A stretch of DNA of 64,000 nucleotides from Sipunculus nudus. Its lineage: Eukaryota > Annelida > Sipuncula > Golfingiida > Sipunculidae. The notes beneath the pieces are model-generated. The model saw nothing but the letters and a program-made list of their open reading frames with translations. It was not told the DNA's origin and made no database searches. A program made the position numbers and the translations under genes. Location of the stretch: positions 46,108,456 through 46,172,455 of the forward strand of contig CM049318.1 in assembly GCA_026874595.1 (NCBI GenBank). Reading direction: 5' to 3'. Positions 37,901 to 48,394 of this stretch are shown here, one piece after another. The stretch's first letter is position 1, and every line of letters starts with the position of its first letter.

Positions 37901-39240
37901 AAAATGTTTTGAAAATCAATATTTTTTCTCATTACTGCAGTTACAAACGTAAAATTCCTGTAAAAGTGTCTATTCTATAGACGGTTTCTTTTGTATGTAT
38001 CTAAAACTTATAAGAGGAATTCTCTCCACCTTTGTCCTCAATGTTCTCTGACACTTTGCCATGCCCCATTTTAAAGGTTTTCGCCCCCGCAGTGACATAG
38101 GCGGTATGAGAATAAATCATTTTTAAGTCAACATATAATTTTGAGTGTGTTTTTTTTTCCTTTTTCTGACTTGCGCGGAGGTTAGACCGAGCACAGACGA
38201 ACTGCCTTCGGGCAATCACCAGTATGCGTGCATCGTGGTCACGCAACCTCATAAACACGAATAGGACTATTGTCAAAATGAATAACGCTTGCATTCAGTG
38301 AGGGATTTGAGCATGACTGGCCTTTCATTTGACAAAGACTCTCGCCAACGTGCGTGGGAAGTAAAAGTGAAAAACACATGTTTCTCACTTCATGAAATGG
38401 AGGATTAAACCAAGGAGGAATAATGACAAAACCTTATTCAAGGTCCCAATTTCATGAACAGGGCAGGTGTGAGATGGGGTGGGATGGTTGCGGGGGTTTC
38501 AGGCCTCAAATTTGGACTGATACGATGAAAAAAAAGGTTGCGGGGGCTGAAATGGGATACGGACCCACTGTATGGAGTCCCATAGGGTCCGCTTCTGCTA
38601 CTTAGGAGTATGAATATTCTGTTTCTTTCTTCAGGAACAGTTTCCTTGCAACATACATGCATTTAATTAATCTTTTATGTGTTCCTCACATCAACCTATT
38701 CTTTAATAGGCCAACGGTACAAACCAGTCAAATATCATCGAAAATCTGAATGCCCCCGCGTCTCATACCGGTTCGTAATGTAAACATTATCAATGACCAG
38801 GTCTTCAAGGTAAACATAATGGAGTATGAATTTCTTGCCACGAGCACAGCGCCACAAAATAAATTCAAACAAATATTTGCACATATCTTATTTAGACAGT
38901 ATCCCACTGAAAACCTATATTTTCTTTTAACAATAAGAATAAAAAATGAGCCAACATTCCATATCTCAGTTAATATATCTCCCCGACCCCGGTAAAAAGC
39001 CCGGTATCCCGAGTTTATCAGCTAGTACGTGATATTGTTGATCAGTTTCTCATGTCACATGGTACATGTGTAGGTGACTTTTTGTCAAAGACCCCGACCA
39101 TTTGTTAGGCACTGGCTTGGGGCAACTGTACGCTGTTCCGAAACATGTTCCGAAAACTGTTCGACATCCACAACACAATACATATAATGGATCTATATAT
39201 CAATAGCGTAACGCGATTTGTGTGATTTCCCGTATCTCCG
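34331..39240. other. Long intergenic stretch, no gene recognised
   Basis: No coding region supported. Contains the AT microsatellite at 34868-34911 and a GA run at 35049-35066. A C-rich tract lies at 37591-37606, beside two CCTTCCTGCGACCCCC copies (37579 and 37627). Another GGTTGCGGGGG-type MITE-like stretch lies at 38440-38600. The words around ATATCTCC...GATACCACCGTATGG at about 37205-37275 recur at 39190-39325. Confidence 0.5.
34868..34911. repeat. (AT)n microsatellite
   Basis: Uninterrupted AT dinucleotide run of about 44 bp upstream (minus-strand sense) of the activin-like exon. Confidence 0.95.
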
Positions 39241-39250
39241 GGAGACAGAG

Positions 39251-39386
39251 ACTGTGAGACAGAGCCCAAGCTTCACTTATATACCTGTTCTTTCGGTTGA
39301 TTTGGGATACCACCGTATGGTTTGCTGTGATCACAAGGCACCGAAAGAACAGGTATATAAGAGAAGCTGGGTCTCTGTCTCACAGT
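39251..39386. repeat. Hairpin, 47-bp arms with 42-bp loop
   Basis: 39251-39297 (ACTGTGAGACAGAG...TTCTTTCGGT) pairs with 39340-39386 at 44 of 47 positions. The loop contains GATACCACCGTATGG, which belongs to an older repeat also at about 37250. The size allows a pre-miRNA-like or MITE-derived hairpin, but nothing shows that it is transcribed. Confidence 0.85.
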
Positions 39387-39756
39387 TACCAGCTCAAAAC
39401 ATATGATGCAGTGTATTACCATCCGCAATGTTTATCCAACAGCTACGCAGCGCATGTGATCATTTCTGCTGGACTACACAGGATTTCCATTCTCCATTGT
39501 GGGAACAGAGTAACAGTGTCTCCGACATTCAAATAACTCCGGCATTCATATTCATATCAATTTCTGTGTTTCTGTCTCTCGTTAAGCTATGCTTGTTTTG
39601 TCACTTCTTGCTCCAGTGGCTATGAAGCTGTTTATACAGGTCTTAGTCTGAGACTCATTAGCAACTGTGCTGGTGATCTGTCACCGCCATCTAGCGATGT
39701 ATATCGATTACTAAGCATCGCGATGTTAGGGTCATCTCCGGACTACTATAAACTTT

Positions 39757-39960
39757 TTAAAAATGTTTAATAATATTTTTCACCTTTTGAACAGTTCTTT
39801 CAATCTGTCCATTTGATGGAGAGTTGCCTAGGCTGATTGTTGTAAATGTTGTGTGCTGAAAGCCACAGGTTCTTGCAATATTCTGGAATCCTTTACTCGA
39901 AAAATGTGATCCATTATCACTCACACATTCATTTGGCACTCCAAATAAAATCTGAAAAAA
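39757..39960 (-). pseudogene. Gypsy-type integrase fragment
   Basis: On the minus strand this encodes PNECVSDNGSHFSSKGFQ and then SNGQIERTVQKVKNIIK. These are the second catalytic Asp (SDNG) and the catalytic Glu region (NGQIER) of a retroviral-type integrase core. Only about 65 residues survive; no RT or LTR in the right place and orientation accompanies it. The neighbouring solo LTR at 40772 has its own target duplication and is therefore separate. Confidence 0.75.
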
Positions 39961-39989
39961 AAGTCGACCCTGTTACTCAAACAGATCAA

Positions 39990-40765
39990 CTTCTACATGT
40001 GACAAGGCCTGTTGGTCCTACCTATGGAACCACAAACGCTCAGCTGAATATTATCTATAAGGATATGTTTATGAGCTTTTTCAAAATATGGGTCCTGTCA
40101 CATACATTGTGATCAGTTTTGAGCCAACCAGTCTACCAGTTATCATCCGTAAAATAATTTGTGAATGGATAGGACCTGTGACCTTGACCTTTGACCTAGT
40201 GACCCCAAAAACAAAAACTTCCTCTATTGGCAGGTGTGCCACTTGTGGAAGACGGAAGGTTTCCGAGGAAAAGGTTGGCTTAATGCATCCACAATCTTTC
40301 TTAATAAGTGGGTCATGTGACCTTGACCTTAAACCTCGGGACCCCGAAATCAGAATGGTTCTTACTTAAGTGGCGTGTCATTAATTAATCAAGTTTGAAA
40401 ACATTATATCAATCGATACCTGAGTTATCATCTAGAAATACATTTTAGGACAAATGGCCCCTGTCCCCTTGACCTTGTAACCCTAAAATCTTTATTTTTT
40501 CCACTTATTGCAGGTGAGCGATATGTGGAAGAAGTAAAGTTTGGGATGATAAATTCAGCTTGAAATGCATATACAATCATTTAAATAAGTGGACCTTTGC
40601 CCTCATGACCCTAAAATCGATAGAGGTCTTCCGTTAGAGATGGAATATATATAAGTCATGTTTGAAAGCCATATGTCAGTCCAAACTGGAGTTATCACCA
40701 GGAAACTAATTTGACGAACATACAGAAAGACGAACAGACAAACAGACGGACGGACAGGTAGATTA
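39990..40765 (+). repeat. Dispersed repeat family, divergent copy
   Basis: Contains CCTGTGACCTTGACCTTTGACC (40175-40196), ATTGGCAGGTGTGCC, GGAAGGTTT and a second GTGACCTTGACCTTAAACC block 130 bp on. It ends in a GAACAGACAAACAGACGGACGGAC tail. This is the unit structure of the family at 3008-4538 in the same orientation. Confidence 0.6.
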
Positions 40766-40771
40766 ATATAG

Positions 40772-41614
40772 TGTTACGAAAACTAATATCAACAGATCAC
40801 GTGGTGGTGACGAGCATAAATTTGGTTATGGAGATAAAAAAAATCAGATTCTGTAACACTAGGCAGCGTGATATGTCTAGGGGAATGAATAAAGGAGTCC
40901 GTGTTTTTTTTTGTTAACTATAATTTATTCTTTAAACAATCCTAACATTAAAATACACTAAATCAATACAATGACACAGTATAACAACAGTACAACAGTA
41001 AATCAATCAAAGTATATAAATGAAATTTACAGTACCTGGATACCATCACTGTCACAGCGACGACAAGTTCTTCAAAACTAATAATCCAGATGAACAGTTC
41101 ACATAAATCTTTCCAGAGAACAACAGTCCAATTCAACCACAAAATCAATTTGTTGTAATCCAAAAGTGAAATTCTTATAGTGATCCTAAAGGCAAACTGA
41201 AGACTATATAAAATCCGTTTCAAATTCGAAGAAAAGCTATAAATGCCGCAATTTTCGGCAAAGGTCCACAAACCGCTGGAATATATCTCTCCTCTCTCTC
41301 GACTCTAAACACAGTCCCTTATTTATAATTTTTCACCTCGAGCCGATACCTTTTCATTTCCCGAACAATCAAAGAACAATACAACGTTACAGGAAACATC
41401 TCGAACAAAGAACGCTGTGTTTCTTCGTATCAGGGTTCACACGTGGGCCGGCCCGGCTCGGCCAGGCGAGAAAGCCCCAGACTAGCATGACCGCTGTGTT
41501 TACACGTCAGACCCCACGCATGGGCCGGGCTATGCCGCCATAGCAACGGACAATGCTACCGCTGCATATACACATGTAAGACTAATGCATACAATAAAAG
41601 GGACATCTGTAACA
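40772..41614 (-). mobile_element. Solo LTR of a Gypsy-type retrotransposon
   Basis: 843 bp bounded by TGTTACG...TGTAACA on the plus strand, i.e. TGTTAC...GTAACA inverted ends. The 4-mer ATAG flanks it on both sides (40768-40771 and 41615-41618). In the element's sense (minus) a TATAAATA box lies at 41327-41320 and an AATAAA near 40930-40925. The last roughly 165 bp match, in opposite orientation, the sequence just before the primer site at 62301-62316. No internal retroelement sequence sits beside it, so recombination between LTRs is the likely origin. Minus-strand open frames here are not genes. Confidence 0.85.
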
Positions 41615-41639
41615 ATAGGGCATTCGCTTATTCAAGCGG

Positions 41640-42600
41640 GGCACTCATAAACAAACATGGATTCAGGACACAGATGAAACAACAGTTGCGAATCTGAAAG
41701 TGTCGATATAATTTGGCAGTCTCAAAGTAAAGGGGAATAATGCATTAAAAAAAAGAAAAAAAACAGGTGGCGCCACCAGTCTTCAGGAACTGAGGAAACT
41801 AGTCATAATCAAGAAACACACTTTGTTTCAAGACACTGGATGAAACCACAGCTGAGAAAATCGTAAAAATTAGAAACATGGCCTACAGGCCTAATGCTTA
41901 ACTGCGCAATGGGATATACATTAGGTACAATGCTTCCATGATTTTCAAATTCAATGCAGGTAGTACCACAAAAGCTCAATCAAACAACATTTGACTTGTG
42001 ACTGATTTTTGCATAAAATTTGGGGATGCTAGCTCTTGCTGTTCCTGAGAAATTTGGGTTGATGTACTGATGACCAATGCAAGTGGCGCCACCAATACCT
42101 CAATTTCAAAAATGACTCATTTGACCAACATTTACATAAAATTTGGTGATGATAGATCCAGCCGTTTCTGAGATTGAAATTATCAGTATTTTATTTTTTT
42201 TTTTTTTTGCAAAATGACTGTTCAGTTTCAAAGGACGCCGCGCCCTCGCATAAGCTCACAGAATCGCTAAAAATGCAGGTACCGCCACTAGTTTTCATGA
42301 ATTGACAAAACTAGTCATTGTCAATATACAAGACAAGATTCATGTCAATTCATGCAATAAATATCAAGATACAGGAGGTTTTGCATCAAATTTTTAATTA
42401 TTCGAGGGTTACTTTTTAGCCCCATAGCTCTGAGAATATATGTTGAAGTGACCTTATTTCAGGTATTCAAAGACATTTTTCATTAATCTACTTTGATGTT
42501 CAGTTACAAGTTTCTAGGATTAGCGGTTAATATTTGTGCCCTGCTAACGGACACCCGGACGGACGACGGACAATGCGGCATTCCTATACCTCAGTTTACC
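41640..42600. repeat. Diverged GGCGCCACC-type repeats and a dispersed-family end
   Basis: CAGGTGGCGCCACCAGTCTTC (near 41765), AAGTGGCGCCACCAATACC (near 42080) and GGTACCGCCACTAGTTTTC (near 42278) mark diverged units with an ACAAAACTAGTCAT block. From about 42420 comes the right part of the dispersed family (CCCATAGCTCTGAGAATATA, TTTGTGCCCTGCTAACGGAC). It is cut off at 42605 by the transposon at 42606-48745. Confidence 0.6.
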
Positions 42601-42605
42601 TTCAG

Positions 42606-42948
42606 TTAGACCTGGGGCTGATTTTGAGAATTTAAGTTTTGCTGCACCCCTCTGCCATCATAGGTTTCCTGATTTTTCTTATTGTTTGGTTTGTAAGATG
42701 ATATTTTCAAAACATTACCCCTTTCAAAATGTGTCAGATCGATGTTTTTTTCTAATATTTGAAAAGCGGGTATGCGGACATTTACACGGAAAATGAGGTG
42801 TCTGGAAATAGTGATATAACCATATTTTTTCTTTATCAGAATGGATGTACAGTGCTTGGAATATATGAAATGAGTGATCCAAAGGTGAGACAGATTCAAT
42901 GGGTTCAGTGAGGTAATGCTAAAATACATTTATTTCACAAGAAAGTGT
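42606..42948 (+). repeat. Left terminal inverted repeat
   Basis: Aligns in reverse orientation with 48395-48745. Shared blocks include CCTGGGGCTGAT, CTGCACCCCnCTGCCATCAT, AGGTTTCCTGA, TTTTCAAAACATTACCCCTT, CTTnATCAGAA and, at the inner edge, CATTTATTTCACAA. The outer 150 bp are the best conserved. Confidence 0.85.
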
Positions 42949-43297
42949 TGAAAATTCAGATTTTTAGATTAGAAGGTGTGCATTTTTTAATCCTAAATCG
43001 ATCTAGACCATACATGCTTCCTTGAATAATTGCTATTAGCACATGACACAATTTTTAGGACTGCCTTGGCTTTATATAGCATCAGCGGTGAGGCAAACAA
43101 TGCATACCTTAAACAGAGCTCAGCTCACCTGGGTCAGACAGGATTGACTGCACAGTCAGCCATGGGCTGTACACTTTCAGTCTGACATTGAGCACTGGAG
43201 TAAGATAAGGTACTATAATTGTACATGCGGATATTTTGGTTTAACATATTGGTGTTTCTATTGCAGCAGCCCAGTGTTAAATTTTGAATGACAATAC

Positions 43298-44216
43298 ATG
43301 ACTGAAAAACGAAGTGAATCACAGATGGATCCTGTAGCTGCAGCTGCTGTGTTCAGGTTTGACGCTGATCAACCCGAAGAAAAACGCACAAAACTTTCTT
43401 TAAACTGGGACAGATGTCTGTGCCATGGTACCTCTTCTAGCGTTGGCAGGCTAGAGAAATTCACAGAAACATCCTGGCAGAAATTCTGCCAAGCTGCAAA
43501 GCGTCGGCGAGACGATGTGTACGAACCACTGAGAGATTACATTGATGGCGAGAAACCTATTCCAAGGGATGTGGGACAGCTTGTGAAACATCACAATGGC
43601 TATGCTCCATATGTGTTAGAGAAGACAGTGAGGAGAATTGAAAGTGCCAGGCTGCATGGACCTAGTGAAAGTGAAGACACTAAAGAGACTGATTCTGAAC
43701 ACAGGAGAACAAGGTCATCAACACCATTATGCGATCGATCATTGTGCATCATCTGCCAAGAAGTGAAGAAACTAGCATCTGATCGTCGCCGACATGAAAA
43801 AGTTCATCCGCTGACTCTTACTTCAGCCGTTGAAACGATGATTCGAGCTGCAGAGATTCGCAATGATGAAAGGGTCTTGATGGAGCTACGTGGAGGAGGA
43901 GAAAGAGGGGCTGCTGACCCGATAGCTGGTGATGTATTGGTTCATCGATCATGCCAGAGCCAATACACACAAACGGTCACTCATGACACTACAGGGACCT
44001 CCCAAAGAAGAAGGGTCAGTTACAGATCCCTATGACAGAGCCCTTGATGTTATTGCTGATGATGTTAAGGTCCGCGTCATTGATGGGATGGAAGTGCTGC
44101 AGATGAGTGATCTGTTACAGCAGTTCATTCAGCTTCTAGGGGACTTTGGTATTGAGCGACCAAAGTATCGTAGTGAGAAACTGAAGAAACGTCTGGTGAA
44201 GGCATTTTCTGATTAG
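43298..44216 (+). pseudogene. Transposon protein, N-terminal part (Cys/His region)
   Basis: The first frame (43298-44035) starts MTEKRSESQMDP. It contains WDRCLCHG near residue 37, a WQKFCQAAKRRRDDVYEPL helix, and then CIICQEV...HEKVHPL followed by LVHRSCQSQY, a likely zinc-binding set. Near 44000 the frame shifts into 43929-44216 (DPYDRALDVIADDVKVRVIDG... KYRSEKLKKRLVKAFSD), which ends at an in-frame TAG (44214-44216). The following FFWHPKYRRGSEVIFSD continues directly. I have seen this order in large families of uncharacterised proteins of cnidarians and molluscs. The role of the Cys/His region is not known; DNA binding is a guess. Confidence 0.7.
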
Positions 44217-45432
44217 ATTTTCTTCTGGCATCCCAAATACCGGCGTGGATCTGAAGTGATCTTTTCAGATGTACAACCAGGACAAATTGTGGAAGCTGGA
44301 ATGGCTGCTTCCAGTAAGTTGCAGGCTGAAGAAATTGTACGCAATGTACAATTATCCGAGGACAGGCACAAACAAGATGCAAGAGAAGCCTATCATGCTA
44401 CTCGGATGCTGCGCCAAGCAATTATGCAGGTAGAAGATATGGAATGGCCGCCTCAACCAGATCACATTACAACAGAAGCTGCAGAGGCTGCCATCCCTAC
44501 ATGTCTCTTTAATGTCCTGGCCTAGATCATCGCCGCAGATACTTCAATCAAAGATGGAGATGACATCTCTCTGGATATACATACCAGAGTTTCCAAGTCA
44601 GCGAAAACACGAATCCTTTCCATTGCTCAGGACATCATCTACTCTTCAAGAAATGGACAAATTCGCACGCCAAAGCACGTATCCTTGCCGGCAGTGTGCA
44701 TCACAAGACTGGAAGTATGCAACTAGTTTCTACCCTCAACCGACTTGGTCACTGCATTTCCAAAAGCAAGCTCCAGGAGATGGAGACAGCCCTTGCAGAA
44801 GTACGCCTCCAGCAGCAACATGCCAATCTTGTTCCAAGTAACATCGAACCGAATGTTCCAGTAACGTTTGTTTGGGATAACAATGACATCCGAGAAAAAA
44901 CAGCCACTGGTAAAGGAACAACCCACTGCACGAATGGCATTGTGGTCCAGGCAGCAGTTTCTGGATGTCGACTAGAAAGAACACACAAGCCTGCTCCTAA
45001 AAGTCGCAGAAGGTCTGTGCAAGAAGAACCCAGACAACTCCTCGAGTTTCGGTACGTAGATTTGTAAATCTATCACACAAGCATCATTACAAGACAAGAT
45101 GCATAATCATGATAATTCACTAAACGTGCATTTGCTTCACTGCATTTCTGTGGTTATATTGCAGATCAAGCAAACGTGTTGGTCCTGCTCGGGTCGCTGG
45201 AGCAGCTGTGGATCCGTCTATAAGAAAGGAGTCACGGTGCAAGGATCGGGTGTGGCAGCTGGCTCGGTTGTCAGCCAATCTCACATGTCCAATAGCTGGT
45301 GTTGTGCAGGAGATGCCAGGCTGGTCTGGCTTCAATGCCAAAGTGCGCAAGGGAGCTGCTGTACCCGAACCGCACCACATAGGCTACCTACCTATTATCG
45401 ATGCTTCACCAACAAACCTAGATGTCGTCTAA
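44217..45432 (+). pseudogene. Transposon protein, middle part up to and past the intron
   Basis: Continues in frame past the TAG at 44214 to a second TAG at 44523-44525 (NVLA*IIAADTSIKDGDD). It then shifts frame near 44690 into VHHKTGSMQLVSTLNRLGH. Next comes TFVWDNNDIREKTATGKGTT with HCTNGIVVQ, whose Asp and invariant-looking Thr-Gly-Lys-Gly-Thr-x-His recur in this protein family. After the intron at 45052-45164 it reads RSSKRVGPARVAGAAVDPS...GYLPIIDASPTNLDVV and meets a TAA at 45430-45432. The WDNNDI Asp may be the first catalytic acidic residue of a DDE-type transposase. That is inference. Confidence 0.65.
45052..45164 (+). other. Spliceosomal intron inside the transposon gene
   Basis: Donor TTTCG|GTACGTA and acceptor preceded by a pyrimidine-rich TTTCTGTGGTTATATTGCAG|ATC. 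Removing these 113 bp joins LEF-R to SSKRVGP without loss of frame (the Arg codon is split CG|A), whereas reading through meets a TAA stop. A coding gap exactly bridged by consensus sites is good evidence for a real intron. Confidence 0.8.
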
Positions 45433-47002
45433 ACCATGCTGATGAGGTCAGTCGAGACGACAGATGAGGTACACGACGTGCAGGACAAGCCACCTGTTAT
45501 TATTGTGACTGATCAAGCAGTTTATGCAAAGGCGCTGGAAATCTGCTCTTCCCCAACAGTGACTTGTCTTGAAAGGGTAGTCCTTCGCATGGGGGCATTC
45601 CATGTAGTTCTCAACTTCTTTGCTGTCATTGGCCACCGCTTTGGAAGCGCTGGACTTCGTGATGTGCTAATAGAAGCTGATGTCCTTGCCTCAGGGTCAG
45701 TTGATGCAGTCCTGGAAGGAAGACACTACAACCGAGGGCTGAGAGTTCACAAGCTGGTTTCAGAGGCTCTGGAGCGAATGAGATGGGTTGCCTTCAGAAA
45801 GTGGAATGAGCACCACGCTCACCCTGTCGATCTGGATGAACTGGCAAGTGTCTTTGGAGATCTGCGTGCTTAAAATAAATGAGCACACCCTCAAGAGAGT
45901 GCTGGACTCTAAGGCGTTCAATGATGTAGAGGAGAAATATGTCCAGTTCTGCCAATCACTCGGTCCAAATGGTCAGTTGTGGTCATCATATCTAGACATA
46001 ATGGACCTCCTCCTACAGTTCATAAGATCCACACGCAAGGCAAACTGGAAGCTTCATGTTGAATGTCTTCTGGAGCTGTTACCATGGTTCTGTGCCTATG
46101 ACAGAACCAATTATGCAAGGTACCTCCCTGTGTACATTCTCCACATGCTCCAGCTGCCAACTAAACATCCCACAGCTCATCAGCAATTGGTTGCTGGTGA
46201 GTTTGCCGTCCAACGTTCCAAAGGCAACACCTACGGCCGCATCCCACATGATCAATCAATCGAAGTCACCATCAACAAGGATACCAAGACCAAAGGAGGT
46301 ATCATTGGCATAAGCTTGAGGCCTGCAGCAGTCTTCAAGTGGATGGTACCTCGAGTGGACCGTGCTGAGTTCACTCGCCAGTGTGAGGAACTGGCAGGTT
46401 CCACATCCACAGATCAGCGCATAGCTGGAGTTGTTGAGAACTGGATCGATCCATTCCAGCCTGATGAGCAACTGTGTCACTTGGCGTCTGGAGTTGTAGC
46501 GACAGAGGAGGTGAAGACAGACCTGTTAAATGCACGTGATAAAGGGTTGGAGGCCCTGAGAACATTTGCTGATGAGAGACTAGGGAAGGATGGAATCAAA
46601 GACTTCTATGCCACACTACCCCAGCTGCAGCTCAAAACCTTTGCTTCGATGGGGAAGAAGAAACGTGGGTCTGAAGCAACACAAACATCGGTACTGAAGT
46701 CTACCAGAGACTTGTTTGGCCGCCTCCTTGTTATTGGCCAAACTCGTAAGCTTTATATGGATAAACTGCTGAGCTACCCATTGGGCCCCCTCCCCCTTTC
46801 CATTGCCACCCCAGATGGAGGTCTCATAAAAAAAGTGAAGGCGACACTACTCAAGGCATTAGAAGAATATGCAGAGCCACTGACAACCATTCCACCTGAT
46901 GCAGCCTGGATAGTTGATGCGATGGCCATCATTCAGGCAACCAAGACCTCAGCCAGCATGACTTACTCAGAGCTGGCATCTAGTGTTTTACAGCATCACT
47001 AG
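45433..47002 (+). pseudogene. Transposon protein, probable transposase core
   Basis: 45436-45873 reads in phase with the preceding exon: PPVIIVTDQAVYAKALEI, then LRMGAFHVVLNFFAVIG, then LEGRHYNRGLRVHKL. A one-base frameshift near 45870 leads to 45870-47002, with YLDIMDLLLQFIRSTR, NYARYLPVYILHMLQL, and GRIPHDQSIEVTINKDTKTK followed by GG. This TDQ...GAFH...NRGLRxHKL...ARYLPVY...DQxIExxINKDTKxxGG order is a hallmark of a large uncharacterised invertebrate protein family. By its position in a TIR element I infer it is the transposase. Candidate acidic residues are the Asp of VTDQ, the Asp of HDQ and the Glu of IEV. Confidence 0.65.
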
Positions 47003-48184
47003 AGGAACACCACCAGCGTGTCGCATAGATTGGGTGGTGGACACATACCCTGAGGTGTCTATCAAGAACTTGGAGCGTAATCGCAGGAGTACTGCTGCTT
47101 CTGGGAGCCTAACGACCAAGATACGTTCAGGGGCACAGAAGGTTGACCAACAGCTGAAGAAGTCTCTGAGGATTGGAGCATTCAAGGCTTCCCTCACACA
47201 GTTCTTGTTACAGGAATGGTCAGGCAAAGAATATTCTAGCCGACTCGAAAGACGGGCACTCTTTATCACGACAGGAGACCAGTGTTTCAGATTGAAGGCT
47301 GATGATGACATCACTGATGTGGTGAAAGCTGAGGTAGCAGCCCTGAAATGTACACAAGAAGAAGCTGATACCAGATTGCTGCTGCATGCAGCTCATGCAG
47401 CTGACCATGCTGCTACAGCTGTGATCATAAAGTCTCCAGACAGTGATGTGGCTGTCATTGCCCTGTCGGCCAGTCATCAGATTGACACTCAACTGATCTT
47501 CCGCACAGGAACGCAGCACCGCACACGATACCTAGACCTCACCGCCATCGGACGTGTTCTTGGACAACAGATATGCAATGCCCTCCCTGGATTTCATGCC
47601 TTTTCTGGGTGCGACTCTACAAGCGCATTCACTGGACGGGGCAAGGTTACCGGCTTCCAGCTACTCAAGGAAGATGAATCATTCAGATGTGCTATGGCAG
47701 GCATTGGTCAGTCATTTAACATCTCTGCAGAGCAGCTTGCCAAAGAAGAACAGGCAATCTGTACCCTGTATGGAATGAAGCAACACTGTTTGGCAATGTT
47801 TGGCACTCAGACGACTGACCCCTGCAGACTACCACCCTGCCAGAGTGCAGCCCAGAACCACCTGAGGCGAGCCAACTATCAGGCAGCCATATGGAGGATG
47901 TGTTTGGAGAGCTACCCAGATATCCCCTCACCCCATGGCCACGGCTGGATAGTCACAGATTCTAAATTAGCCATCAAGTGGCTAGACGTCTCCCCGGCAC
48001 CTACGGCAGTTATGGAGTGCGTCAGCTGCAAATGCTAGAAATGTGCCCACAAGAGCTGCTCTTGCAAGAAAAATGGACTTTACTGCACTGGTGCATGTAA
48101 GTGCATGTCAGAGAACTGCTCAAACTCAAAAACTCAGTTTGACACAGACCACCTTGACTCGGACGACGATTCAGATGATGAATG
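46983..48184 (+). pseudogene. XPG/FEN-like (PIN-fold) nuclease domain and Cys-rich tail
   Basis: After a frameshift near 46990 the frame reads RIDWVVDTYPEVSIKNLER. Then come three blocks that mirror the metal-binding acidic blocks of XPG/FEN-1 nucleases: QEEADTRLLLHA (about 47356), IKSPDSDVAVIAL (about 47437) and FHAFSGCDSTSAFTGRGK (about 47590). The last resembles the GCD plus helix-hairpin region of that family. An in-frame TAG at 48036-48038 interrupts a final Cys cluster: VSCKC, then KCAHKSCSCKKNGLYC, TGACKCMSENC, ending in DSDDDSDDE. The nuclease assignment is by motif only. In an active copy it could cut flaps or structured DNA ends during transposition. Confidence 0.65.
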
Positions 48185-48394
48185 ATATGCGGTCAACTGG
48201 ATGTTGACGTCAGATTCTTCTGATGTTTTGTAGCACTTGACGATAATGTACTTAAAGATGCAATTACCAAACCTTATACGTGTAATCAGACTTGACATCA
48301 CTGTCATCATTTATCATGCATTGCATTGTTTATTTAGAAATAAGCTGACTTGAAATAACTTGTTCTTGCAACATGGAAATATGCAAATTATCAT

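Noticed and set aside
40963-41271. 102-codon minus-strand open frame
   Set aside because: Falls wholly within the solo LTR and has no protein resemblance.
39757-41614. Integrase fragment plus LTR as one minus-strand element
   Set aside because: The LTR has its own ATAG duplication on both sides and a dispersed repeat lies between, so they are independent.
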